Shown here in pieces: positions 44,154-51,921 of a stretch of DNA of 64,000 bases. This DNA comes from Hymenobacter chitinivorans DSM 11115 (GTDB lineage Bacteria; Bacteroidota; Bacteroidia; Cytophagales; Hymenobacteraceae): NCBI RefSeq assembly GCF_002797555.1, contig NZ_PGFA01000004.1:124001-188000 (forward strand), read 5' to 3'. The notes beneath the pieces are model-generated. The model was not told the origin of the DNA, made no database searches, and worked only from the letters and a program-made list of their open reading frames with translations. Within the stretch, counting starts at the first letter, position 1, and each line of letters starts with the position of its first letter. The position numbers and the translations under genes were made by a program.

Positions 44154-45452
44154 GTGTACGAGCAACTCCTCCAGAAACAGACCAAACTGGCCGTCATCGG
44201 CCTCGGCTACGTGGGCCTGCCCATCGCCCTCGAATTTGCCCGCAAGCTCAGCGTTATCGGCTTCGACATCAACGCGGCCCGCGTGGACTTGATGCGCAAC
44301 AACATTGACCCCAGCGGCGAGCTGGAAGCCAAGGACTTCGAAGGCTGCGACATTACGTTCACCGATTCGCTGGAGGTGCTGCGGGAGGCTACGTTCTTTA
44401 TCGTGGCCGTGCCCACGCCCATCGACGAGCACGCCATGCCCGATCTGAAGCCCCTGCTGGGCGCTTCGAGCAGCGTGGGCAAAGTGCTCAAGAAGGGCGA
44501 CTACGTGGTGTTCGAAAGCACCGTGTACCCCGGCTGCACCGAAGAGGACTGCATTCCGGTGATGGAGAAACTCTCGGGCCTAAGCTTTGCCAACGGCGAC
44601 TTCAAAGTGGGTTACTCGCCCGAGCGTATCAACCCCGGCGACAAAGAGCACACGCTGGCCCGCATCGTGAAAGTGGTGAGCGGCTGCGACGCAGAATCCC
44701 TCGACATCATTGCCAAGGTCTATGAGCTGGTGATTACGGCCGGTGTGCACCGGGCCAGCAGCATCAAAGTAGCCGAAGCCGCCAAGATCATCGAAAACAC
44801 CCAGCGCGACGTCAACATTGCGTTGATGAACGAGCTGTCGATGATTTTTGACCGCATGAGCATCAACACCTACGAGGTGCTGGAAGCGGCCGGGACCAAG
44901 TGGAACTTCCTCAAGTTCTCGCCCGGTCTGGTGGGCGGCCACTGCATCGGCGTGGACCCGTACTACCTGACCTACAAGGCCAAAGAGCTGGGCTACGACG
45001 CGAAAGTTATTCTGAGCGGCCGGACCACCAACGACAACATGGGAGCTTACATCGCCCGCAAAACGGTGCAGATGATGATTAAGCAGGGCAAGGACGTGGC
45101 CAAGAGCCGGGTGCTGGTGATGGGCGCCACCTTCAAGGAAAACGTGGAAGACATCCGCAACTCTAAGGTGGCCGACGTAATCCAGGAGCTCAAGAACTTC
45201 TCCGTCAACGTGGACATCGTGGACCCGCACGCCGACTCCGACGAGCTGCACCACGAGTACGGCTTCCGCCTGACGCCCGAAAGTGAAATCCGTAAGGACT
45301 ACGACGCGGTAATTGTGGCCGTGAGCCACAAGCCCTACCTGGCCCACGACGAAGCGTATTTCCAGTCGATTACGTCCGAAAACCCCGTGCTGGTCGACAT
45401 CAAGGGCCTGTACCGCGGCAAGATGAGCAACATCCAGTACTGGAGCCTGTAA
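44154..45452 (+). CDS. UDP-N-acetylhexosamine 6-dehydrogenase (TviB/WbpO-like)
   Basis: 432 residues from GTG at 44154 (an overlapping upstream extension lacks family sequence). NAD-dependent oxidation of a UDP-N-acetylhexosamine to the uronic acid. Seen: Rossmann motif VIGLGYVGLP (14-23), FIVAVPTPID, ESTVYPGCTEE, AEAAKIIENTQRDVNIALMNE with Lys211, and the thioester nucleophile GGHCIGVDPYYL (Cys264). The pattern is that of WbpO/TviB, which make UDP-GalNAcA. The downstream WbpP/TviC-like epimerase at 47860 would be its logical partner. A GGTGA palindrome begins within 3 bp of the stop codon. Confidence 0.88.
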   Translation: MYEQLLQKQTKLAVIGLGYVGLPIALEFARKLSVIGFDINAARVDLMRNNIDPSGELEAKDFEGCDITFTDSLEVLREATFFIVAVPTPIDEHAMPDLKPLLGASSSVGKVLKKGDYVVFESTVYPGCTEEDCIPVMEKLSGLSFANGDFKVGYSPERINPGDKEHTLARIVKVVSGCDAESLDIIAKVYELVITAGVHRASSIKVAEAAKIIENTQRDVNIALMNELSMIFDRMSINTYEVLEAAGTKWNFLKFSPGLVGGHCIGVDPYYLTYKAKELGYDAKVILSGRTTNDNMGAYIARKTVQMMIKQGKDVAKSRVLVMGATFKENVEDIRNSKVADVIQELKNFSVNVDIVDPHADSDELHHEYGFRLTPESEIRKDYDAVIVAVSHKPYLAHDEAYFQSITSENPVLVDIKGLYRGKMSNIQYWSL

Positions 45453-45546
45453 TGTGAACTGGTGAGATGGTGAACTGGTGAGTTGTCGTCCTGGCGGCTC
45501 CATCAGAACAGCAAACTCACCAGTTCACCATCTCACCATTTCACCA
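45452..45546. repeat. GGTGA palindrome between the dehydrogenase and galE
   Basis: Left arm GTGAACTGGTGAGATGGTGA... (from 45455), right arm ...AACTCACCAGTTCACCATC plus TCACCATTTCACC (about 45513-45546). It starts immediately after the TAA stop and ends about 9 bp before the galE ATG, filling the whole intercistronic gap. Confidence 0.85.
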
Positions 45547-45554
45547 CCTTGAAG

Positions 45555-46580
45555 ATGGAAAGAACGAAGATCGTCGTGACGGGCGGGGCGGGCTACATTG
45601 GCTCCCACGCGGTAGTAGAGCTGTTTGAAGCGGGCTACCAGCCCATTATTATTGATAATTTCAGCAACTCCCAGGAGTCGGTGCTCGACGGCATCAAGGA
45701 CATTCTGGGCCAAGCGGTTCCCTGCTACAACATCGACTGCGGCGACGAGGCAGCCCTGCGCGGCGTCTTCGACCAGGAGGCCGACATTCGGGGCATTATT
45801 CACTTCGCGGCCTACAAAGCCGTGGGCGAATCGGTGCAGCAGCCGTTGAAATATTACCAGAACAACGTCGGCTCGCTCATCACCCTGCTCAAGGTAATGC
45901 CCGACTATGGAGTGAGCAACCTGGTTTTCTCCTCCTCCTGCACCGTGTATGGCGTGCCCGACCAGCTGCCCGTCACCGAGCAGACGCCCACCAAACCGGC
46001 TACTTCGCCCTACGGCAATACCAAGAAAATCTGCGAGGACATCCTCAACGACGTAGCCTCGGTGTCAAACGGCGCTATCCGCACCATTCTGCTGCGCTAC
46101 TTCAACCCGATTGGCGCCCACGCCTCGGCCCGCATCGGGGAGCTGCCCCTGGGCGTGCCCAACAACCTGGTGCCCTTCATCACCCAAACGGCGGCCGGCA
46201 TCCGGGAGAAGCTGACGATTTACGGCGATACTTACGACACACCCGACGGTACCAACATCCGCGACTACGTGCACGTGGTAGACCTGGCCAAAGCCCACGT
46301 GGTGGCCGTGCAGCGCTTGCTCGATGCCAAAGGCGAGGCCGTAGAAACCTTCAACGTAGGCACCGGCCGCGGCAACAGTGTGCTGGAAGTAGTCCAAGCC
46401 TTTGAGCGGGCCACGGGCCAGAAGCTGAACTACGTCATCGGCCCGCCCCGCGTAGGCGACGTGCCCGCCATCTACGCCGACGTAACCAAAGCTACCCAGG
46501 AACTGGGCTTCCAAACCACTGCCACCCTGGACGAGGCCCTGGCCAGCTCCTGGAAGTGGCAACAGTCTTTGGCGAAATAG
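45555..46580 (+). CDS. galE: UDP-glucose 4-epimerase
   Basis: Interconverts UDP-glucose and UDP-galactose using bound NAD. From the ATG at 45555, 341 residues: GGAGYIGSH (10-18), IIDNFSNS, IIHFAAYKAVGESVQQPLKYY, the active-site SSSCTVYG and YGNTK (Tyr153, Lys157), LLRYFNPIGAH, and NIRDYVHVVDLAKAH. These are the classic GalE features. It belongs to the nucleotide-sugar cluster. The open frame runs 24 codons upstream through the palindrome and is not coding there. Confidence 0.92.
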   Translation: MERTKIVVTGGAGYIGSHAVVELFEAGYQPIIIDNFSNSQESVLDGIKDILGQAVPCYNIDCGDEAALRGVFDQEADIRGIIHFAAYKAVGESVQQPLKYYQNNVGSLITLLKVMPDYGVSNLVFSSSCTVYGVPDQLPVTEQTPTKPATSPYGNTKKICEDILNDVASVSNGAIRTILLRYFNPIGAHASARIGELPLGVPNNLVPFITQTAAGIREKLTIYGDTYDTPDGTNIRDYVHVVDLAKAHVVAVQRLLDAKGEAVETFNVGTGRGNSVLEVVQAFERATGQKLNYVIGPPRVGDVPAIYADVTKATQELGFQTTATLDEALASSWKWQQSLAK

Positions 46581-46698
46581 TGAACTGGTGAGCTGGTGAG
46601 TTGTCGTTCGGTATGCGCCATCTGCGCGGCTAGAACATAAAACTTACCATTTCACTATCTCACCATTTCACTACCTCACAACTTCACAATTTCACCGA
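46580..46698. repeat. GGTGA palindrome between galE and rfbB
   Basis: Left arm TGAACTGGTGAGCTGGTGAG (from 46581), right arm of several CACCATTTCAC-like units (about 46643-46696, e.g. ACTATCTCACCATTTCAC). It begins at the galE stop and ends 4-5 bp before the rfbB ATG. The right arm is longer than the left. Confidence 0.8.
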
Positions 46699-46700
46699 TC

Positions 46701-47753
46701 ATGAAAATCATCATCACCGGCGGGGCCGGCTTCATTGGGTCGCACGTGGTGCGCCTGTTTGTCACGAAGTATCCCGAGTATCAGATTCTGAACCTGGATG
46801 CACTGACCTACGCCGGCAACCTGGAAAACCTGCGCGATATTGAGAATGAGCCCAACTACCGCTTGGTGAAGGGCGACATTACCGACCAGGCTTTCGTGGA
46901 CCAGCTTTTCGCCACCGAAGAGCCCGACGCGGTGATTCACCTCGCGGCTGAGTCGCACGTGGACCGCAGCATCACCGATCCGCTGGCGTTTGTGAAAACC
47001 AACGTGCTGGGCACGGTGCACCTGCTGAACGCGGCCAAGAACCTGTGGAAAGCCTCGGGCTACGAAGGCAAAACCTTCTACCACGTCAGCACCGACGAGG
47101 TGTACGGCTCCCTGGAAATGGGCCCAGAGATGTTCACCGAGGATACGCCCTACGACCCCCGCTCGCCGTACTCGGCTTCGAAAGCCGCTTCCGACCACTT
47201 CGTGCGGGCCTGGTACCACACCTACCACATGCCGGTGAAGCTCAGCAACTGCTCGAACAACTACGGCCCTAACCACTTCCCCGAGAAGCTCATTCCGCTG
47301 GCCATTCACCGGATTCAGCACGGGCAGCCCGTGCCGGTGTACGGCAAAGGCGAAAACGTGCGCGACTGGCTGTTCGTGAAAGACCACGCCACGGCCATTG
47401 ATGCCGTGTTCCACAAGGGCAAAGTGGGCGAGACCTACAACATTGGCGGTGTGAATGAGTGGCAGAACATTGAGCTCATCAACCTGCTCTGCGACGTGCT
47501 CGACGAGAAAACCGGCCGCGAAAAAGGCACTTCGCGCAAGCTCATCACCTACGTAACCGACCGCGCCGGCCACGACCTGCGCTACGCCATCGACTCCAGC
47601 AAAATCATGAACGAGCTGGGCTGGAAGCCTTCCGTGACCTTCGAGCAGGGCCTGGCCCAAACCGTGGACTGGTACCTGGAAAACACCGAGTGGCTGGAGC
47701 ACGTAACCAGCGGCGCCTACCAGCAATACTACCAGCAGCAGTACAATAGGTAA
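46701..47753 (+). CDS. rfbB: dTDP-glucose 4,6-dehydratase
   Basis: Converts dTDP-glucose to dTDP-4-keto-6-deoxyglucose. 350 residues. GGAGFIGSH (7-15), LDALTYAGNLENL, VIHLAAESHVDRSI, the catalytic STDEVYG (Thr131, Asp132, Glu133), SPYSASKAASDH (Tyr157, Lys161) and SNNYGPNHFPEKLIPL are all RmlB hallmarks. Its product is the precursor of L-rhamnose and other deoxysugars, but rfbC and rfbD are not in the window. rfbA, which supplies dTDP-glucose, is two genes downstream. Confidence 0.95.
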   Translation: MKIIITGGAGFIGSHVVRLFVTKYPEYQILNLDALTYAGNLENLRDIENEPNYRLVKGDITDQAFVDQLFATEEPDAVIHLAAESHVDRSITDPLAFVKTNVLGTVHLLNAAKNLWKASGYEGKTFYHVSTDEVYGSLEMGPEMFTEDTPYDPRSPYSASKAASDHFVRAWYHTYHMPVKLSNCSNNYGPNHFPEKLIPLAIHRIQHGQPVPVYGKGENVRDWLFVKDHATAIDAVFHKGKVGETYNIGGVNEWQNIELINLLCDVLDEKTGREKGTSRKLITYVTDRAGHDLRYAIDSSKIMNELGWKPSVTFEQGLAQTVDWYLENTEWLEHVTSGAYQQYYQQQYNR

Positions 47754-47855
47754 TGTGAATAATGTGGAGAATGTGAGTAATGTGGGCAATGCTGCCACAC
47801 TAGCAAGCATGTAATTCTTCACATTTCTCTCATTCCTCACATTCCAACACATTAG
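47752..47855. repeat. AATGTG/CACATT palindrome between rfbB and the epimerase
   Basis: Left arm AATGTGAATAATGTGG..GAATGTGAGTAATGTG (47752-47784) contains the last bases of the rfbB stop. Right arm is CACATTTCTCTCATTCCTCA..CACATTCCAACACATTA (about 47819-47853). Same position and layout as the GGTGA elements but a different core word. Confidence 0.75.
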
Positions 47856-47859
47856 TATC

Positions 47860-48867
47860 GTGTACGAAACTCCTTTTCACGACCAGCCGCTCGACAACCT
47901 GACATTTCTGGTGACGGGCGGAGCCGGCTTTATCGGCTCCAATCTGGTTGAATACCTGCTAAAGTACGGCGCCAAGAAAGTGCGCGTGCTGGACAACTTC
48001 TCCAACGGCTTCCGCAAGAACCTCAACCTCTTTGCCGGCAACCCCGCCCTGGAAGTCATTGAAGGCGACATCCGGGACCGGCAAACCTGCATCGACGCCT
48101 GCGTGGGCGTGGACGTGGTGTTGCACCAGGCGGCCCTGGGCTCGGTGCCCCGCTCCATCAACGACCCGATTACCTCCAACGACGTGAACGTGGGCGGCTT
48201 CGTGAACATGCTCGTGGGTGCCAAGGAAGCCCAGGTGAAGCGTTTCGTGTACGCGGCATCGTCCTCGACCTACGGCGACCATAAGGCCCTGCCCAAGGTG
48301 GAAGACCGGATTGGCAAGCCCCTGTCGCCCTACGCCGTGACCAAGTACGCCAATGAGCTGTACGCCGACGTGTTTGGCAAAACCTACGGCATGGAAATCA
48401 TCGGGCTGCGCTACTTTAACATCTTCGGACCTCGCCAGGACCCGAATGGCGCTTACGCGGCCGTTATTCCGCTCTTTATCGACGCCGTACTGCAGGGCAA
48501 GCCCCCGCGCATGAACGGTGACGGGGGACAGACCCGCGACTTTACCTTCGTGGAAAACTGCGTGCAGGCCAACATCAAAGCCGCACTGGCCCCCAACCCC
48601 GAGGCCGTCAACCAGGTGTACAACGTGGCCGTGGCCGACCGTACCTCGCTCAACGACCTGTTCAACATTCTGAAAGAGGAAGCCGGCTCCGACATTACGC
48701 CCGAGTACGGCCCCGACCGCGCCGGCGACATCCGCGACTCCCTGGCCGACATCAGCAAGGCCAACAACCTGCTCGGCTACGACCCCCAGATCCGCATCCG
48801 GGAAGGCCTGCAGAAAACCCTGGCTTGGTTTAAGGAAAATCAAGCATTTATTGCCGAGCGCAATTAA
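47860..48867 (+). CDS. UDP-N-acetylglucosamine 4-epimerase (TviC/WbpP-like)
   Basis: 335-residue extended SDR enzyme starting at GTG 47860. NAD motif GGAGFIG (20-26), FSNGFRKNLN, VLHQAALGSVPRSINDP, active-site SSSTYG (about 134-139) and YAVTK (Tyr158, Lys162), LRYFNIFGPRQDPNGAYAAVIP. The SVPRSI and GPRQDP patterns with this length are those of WbpP/TviC epimerases. These interconvert UDP-GlcNAc and UDP-GalNAc and usually pair with a WbpO/TviB dehydrogenase, present here at 44154. Family placement is good; the exact substrate is inferred. Confidence 0.85.
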   Translation: MYETPFHDQPLDNLTFLVTGGAGFIGSNLVEYLLKYGAKKVRVLDNFSNGFRKNLNLFAGNPALEVIEGDIRDRQTCIDACVGVDVVLHQAALGSVPRSINDPITSNDVNVGGFVNMLVGAKEAQVKRFVYAASSSTYGDHKALPKVEDRIGKPLSPYAVTKYANELYADVFGKTYGMEIIGLRYFNIFGPRQDPNGAYAAVIPLFIDAVLQGKPPRMNGDGGQTRDFTFVENCVQANIKAALAPNPEAVNQVYNVAVADRTSLNDLFNILKEEAGSDITPEYGPDRAGDIRDSLADISKANNLLGYDPQIRIREGLQKTLAWFKENQAFIAERN

Positions 48868-48904
48868 GTAGCTTCGTTCGCCCAAACGCTCCTGCGGTTC
48901 GAAC

Positions 48905-48936
48905 TCTCACTAAGTCACTCAATCACCATTTCACCG
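48905..48936. repeat. Half element (CACCATTTCACC) before rfbA
   Basis: ACTCAATCACCATTTCACC immediately precedes the rfbA ATG, but the matching GGTGA arm after the previous stop codon is missing. It looks like a decayed member of the GGTGA palindrome family. Confidence 0.5.
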
Positions 48937-49815
48937 ATGAAAGGTATTATCCTGGCCGGCGGCTCCGGTACCCGCTTGCACCCGCTCACGCTGGCCGTCA
49001 GCAAGCAGCTCATGCCGGTGTACGACAAGCCGATGATTTACTATCCGCTGTCGATTCTGATGATGGCGGGCATCCGCGAAATCCTGATCATCACCACGCC
49101 CCACGACCAGGAGCAATTCAAGCGCCTCTTGGGCGACGGGCAGAAGCTGGGCTGTAACTTCCAGTACGCGGTGCAGGAAGTGCCCAACGGCCTGGCTCAG
49201 GCCTTCGTAATCGGCGCCGACTTCATCGGTGACGACAAAGTAGCCCTGGTCCTCGGCGACAACATCTTCCACGGCGAAGGCCTGGAGGAACTGCTCAAGA
49301 GCAACAACAGCCCCGACGGCGGCGTGGTGTATGCCTACCACGTGCACGACCCCGAGCGCTACGGCGTGGTGGAGTTCGACGAAAACAAAAAAGCCCTCAG
49401 CATCGAGGAGAAGCCCAAGCAGCCCAAGAGCAACTACGCCGTGCCCGGTCTGTATTTCTACGACAACGAGGTAATTCAGATTGCCCGGGACCTGAAGCCC
49501 TCGTCCCGCGGGGAGTACGAAATTACCGACGTCAACCAGGAGTACCTGCGCCGCGGCAAGCTGAAAGTGGGTATTCTGGGCCGCGGCACCGCCTGGCTCG
49601 ATACCGGCACGTTTGAGTCCTTGATGCAGGCCGGCGAGTTTGTGCGCGTTATTGAGCAGCGCCAGGGCCTGAAGGTGGGCTCCATCGAGGAAATTGCTTA
49701 CCGTCAGGGTTTTATAACTGGCGACGAGTTGCGCGCCATTGCCGAGCCCCTGCGCAAGAGCGGCTACGGCGACTACCTGATGGGCTTGCCCGAGTCGTTG
49801 TTGCTGGAGAAGTAA
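48937..49815 (+). CDS. rfbA: Glucose-1-phosphate thymidylyltransferase
   Basis: Makes dTDP-glucose from glucose-1-phosphate and dTTP. 292 residues. The nucleotidyltransferase signature KGIILAGGSGTRLHPLT (2-18), SKQLMPVYDKPMIYYPLS, VQEVPNGLAQAFVIG, LVLGDNIFHG, the metal region YAYHVHDPERYGVVEFD and LDTGTFESLMQA are all present, giving a full RmlA. It is the last gene of the nucleotide-sugar series and is followed by a clear terminator. Confidence 0.95.
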   Translation: MKGIILAGGSGTRLHPLTLAVSKQLMPVYDKPMIYYPLSILMMAGIREILIITTPHDQEQFKRLLGDGQKLGCNFQYAVQEVPNGLAQAFVIGADFIGDDKVALVLGDNIFHGEGLEELLKSNNSPDGGVVYAYHVHDPERYGVVEFDENKKALSIEEKPKQPKSNYAVPGLYFYDNEVIQIARDLKPSSRGEYEITDVNQEYLRRGKLKVGILGRGTAWLDTGTFESLMQAGEFVRVIEQRQGLKVGSIEEIAYRQGFITGDELRAIAEPLRKSGYGDYLMGLPESLLLEK

Positions 49816-49841
49816 GCTGCGCGTATTGCGCCTGAGTGTCG

Positions 49842-49876
49842 AAAAGGCCTCTGCTATTCGTAGCGGAGGCCTTTTT
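49842..49876. terminator. Terminator closing the nucleotide-sugar cluster
   Basis: AAAAGGCCTCTGCT and AGCGGAGGCCTTTT pair (one G-T) around a 6-nt loop, 26 bp after rfbA. Confidence 0.8.
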
Positions 49877-49930
49877 ATCTTTCCGGAAGTTCTCACTCCC
49901 AAACCTTAGCCCGCCGTGCCCCTGCAGCCC

Positions 49931-50440
49931 ATGACCTATCAGGATTTCACGCTCAAAGCGCGCCTGTCTGACCGGGCCCGGGTGGAGCGGCAGCTACTGG
50001 CCCTCGGGTTCACCTACATCGGCCTAGACGAGCAGCGCGACACGTATTTTCGCGTCGGCCAAGGCAAGCTCAAGCTCCGGCAGGGCACGATTGAAAACCT
50101 GGTGACGCACTACGAGCGGCGGGTGGATAAGGCTGCCGAAAAAACTGTGGTCTACGTGTACGACCTGAACCCTTCAGCCCAGCAGATTGCGGCGCTGTAT
50201 GCGGCTCACCAAGTCATCGGGGTGGTGGAGAAACGCCGGCGGATTTACCGCCTGGGCAACGTCAAAATCCACCTCGATACCATGGCTGAAGGAGCCGAAT
50301 TTCTGGAAATTGAAGTGTTTGACCACTCTAATACGCGGCCGGCCCCGGAACTGGAAGCCCGCTGCCACGAGGTGCTACGCAGCCTGGAAATTACCGTCGC
50401 GGACCTGTTGCCCACGGGCTATTTCAAAAGTGGTTGTTAG
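49931..50440 (+). CDS. CYTH-domain protein
   Basis: 169 residues from the ATG at 49931 (a GTG five codons upstream is possible). CYTH domains bind organic triphosphates or polyphosphate in a beta tunnel with metal. Here the start reads FTLKARLSDRARVERQLLALGF, where the canonical ExExK is reduced to LKAR. YFRVGQGKLKLRQG, YERRVDK, VEKRRRIYRLGNVKIHLD and FLEIEVF follow the family strand order. The altered first motif makes catalytic activity doubtful. Its stop codon lies in a 13-bp palindrome arm. Confidence 0.75.
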   Translation: MTYQDFTLKARLSDRARVERQLLALGFTYIGLDEQRDTYFRVGQGKLKLRQGTIENLVTHYERRVDKAAEKTVVYVYDLNPSAQQIAALYAAHQVIGVVEKRRRIYRLGNVKIHLDTMAEGAEFLEIEVFDHSNTRPAPELEARCHEVLRSLEITVADLLPTGYFKSGC

Positions 50441-50493
50441 TTGTCAGATATTCAGCTGCTGTCGGCTGCTTCTAACAACGGACAACTAATAAC
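50433..50493. repeat. Stop-to-stop palindrome between convergent genes
   Basis: Arms GTTGTTAGTTGTC (50433-50445) and GACAACTAATAAC (50481-50493) pair over 13 bp with one mismatch. The left arm contains the CYTH stop, and the right arm ends on the chrA stop codon of the other strand. Confidence 0.75.
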
Positions 50494-51740
50494 TAAAAGA
50501 TAATGCCCGCTGCCAAGCCGGCCAGCACAATGACGTAGGAGGGAAATTTGTCCCAGAGCAGGACCAGAAACGTAGCCGCTACCAGGGCCAGATTCACGGG
50601 CGTATCGGGCAGGGGGTGGTAGAGCAGAAATGTAGCGGCGCACACCAGCCCGGCCGACACGGCGTTGATGCCCTCCAGCGAGGCCTTGACCACCCGATAT
50701 TGCTTGAGCTGGTCCCAGAACCGGATGAGGAAGAAGATGAGCAGGGTGCCTGGCATGAAGATACCCGCCGCGGCCACTACCGCGCCCAGAATCTGACTGC
50801 CGATGCCGCCGCCGACCTGCCGCATGGCCAGGGCCCCAATGTAGGAGGCAAATGAGAAATTCGGCCCCGGCATGGCCTGCACCAGTCCTAGCCCGGAGAG
50901 AAACTCCTGGGTGGTGAGGTAGTGCTTGAACTCCACGAACTCGGCGTAGAGCAGGGGCGCCAGCACCTGCCCGCCGCCAAATACCAGGCTGCCGTTGCGG
51001 TAGAAGTTCTCAAAGAGCCGCACGGGCAGCATCCGCTGGTCGGAACGGGTGTAGTGGCCCAGTATGGCTGCACCCACCAGCACGGCCAGCCAGAGCGCGA
51101 AATTGGCCCATTCAATGTTGAGGGGCTGCTTCTTCTCCAGCACCGGCATTTTGCGGTAGCGGAAGGTGGTAATCACGCCGCCCGCAATAAGCAGCAGCGG
51201 CAGCACCGAGGGCAGCTGAAACCGGTAGGCCAGCATGGAGGCGGCCACCATCAGGGCCACCGAGGTTTTGGTATGGATGACCTTCTCCGAAATCTTGTAG
51301 GCCGAGTACGCCACAAACCCTACCGCAATGGGCTGGATGTACTGCACCAAGTGGGCCACCTGGTCTTTGTCGAGGTAAGAAATGGTGAGGCCGGCCAGGG
51401 TCATCAGGGCCACGGCGGGCAGCATCCAGACCAGCACCGTGAGGTAAGCCAAGTTGGGCCCGCCCAGGCGGTAGCCGATGGCCGTAATGGTTTGGGTCGA
51501 GGTGGGGCCGGGCAGGATCTGGCACAGGGCGGTGAGTTCCAGCAGCTCGGCGGCCGTCAGGTAGCGGCGTTTATCTACCAGCAAGCGCAGCATCATGGCC
51601 ATGTGGGCCTGGGGGCCGCCAAAGGCGGTAAGGCCCAGGGCGGCCACGTCTTTCAGGAAAATAATTCCTCGTACCCGCTTCGTGCGGGCCCCGCGAGTAC
51701 CCCGGGGTGGCGGTGCGAGCTGAATTTCTTCCGTTTCCAA
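50493..51740 (-). CDS. chrA: Chromate/CHR-family transporter
   Basis: 415-residue inner-membrane protein with two homologous CHR halves. Half 1 begins FLKDVAALGLTAFGGPQAHMAMML and holds ELTALCQILPGPTSTQTITAIGYRLGGP. Half 2 has NGSLVFGGGQVLAPLLYAEFVE...LSGLGLVQAMPGPNFSFASYIGAL. The duplicated FGG and PGP motifs are the family signature. The start is a TTG at 51740; no better ATG precedes half 1. Family members expel chromate by proton or sulfate exchange, but many have other or unknown substrates, so the gene name is by family only. Confidence 0.85.
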   Translation of the reverse strand: METEEIQLAPPPRGTRGARTKRVRGIIFLKDVAALGLTAFGGPQAHMAMMLRLLVDKRRYLTAAELLELTALCQILPGPTSTQTITAIGYRLGGPNLAYLTVLVWMLPAVALMTLAGLTISYLDKDQVAHLVQYIQPIAVGFVAYSAYKISEKVIHTKTSVALMVAASMLAYRFQLPSVLPLLLIAGGVITTFRYRKMPVLEKKQPLNIEWANFALWLAVLVGAAILGHYTRSDQRMLPVRLFENFYRNGSLVFGGGQVLAPLLYAEFVEFKHYLTTQEFLSGLGLVQAMPGPNFSFASYIGALAMRQVGGGIGSQILGAVVAAAGIFMPGTLLIFFLIRFWDQLKQYRVVKASLEGINAVSAGLVCAATFLLYHPLPDTPVNLALVAATFLVLLWDKFPSYVIVLAGLAAGIIF

Positions 51741-51840
51741 AACGTGGTACTTAGTGGTCTGGCAAGGACGCGCAAAGCCGGGGTAAAAGCAATGGTGGGG
51801 CTTGGGAAATACGCGTCAAACCGTTGTTGATCAGCAAGAA

Positions 51841-51905
51841 AGCGGCCGGCTGCTGAAAGGACAACCTGGAAATTCCAGAAAGCTCACTTTCAACAACCGG
51901 CCGCT
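51841..51905. terminator. Stem-loop downstream of the oxygenase gene
   Basis: 19-bp arms (AGCGGCCGGCTGCTGAAAG with its wobble complement, 51841-51859 and 51887-51905) enclose a smaller palindrome CTGGAAATTCCAG. It lies just past the minus-strand oxygenase stop codon. Confidence 0.55.
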
Positions 51906-51921
51906 ACCAATCTGCTACTAC

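Noticed and set aside
48890..48920. tRNA-like T-arm sequence (GGTTCGAACTC)
   Set aside because: No acceptor, D or anticodon arm can be drawn around it; it lies in a decayed repeat before rfbA.
43547..49815. Complete capsule or O-antigen locus
   Set aside because: Only sugar-nucleotide enzymes are present. No glycosyltransferase, Wzx, Wzy, Wza or Wzc gene is seen.
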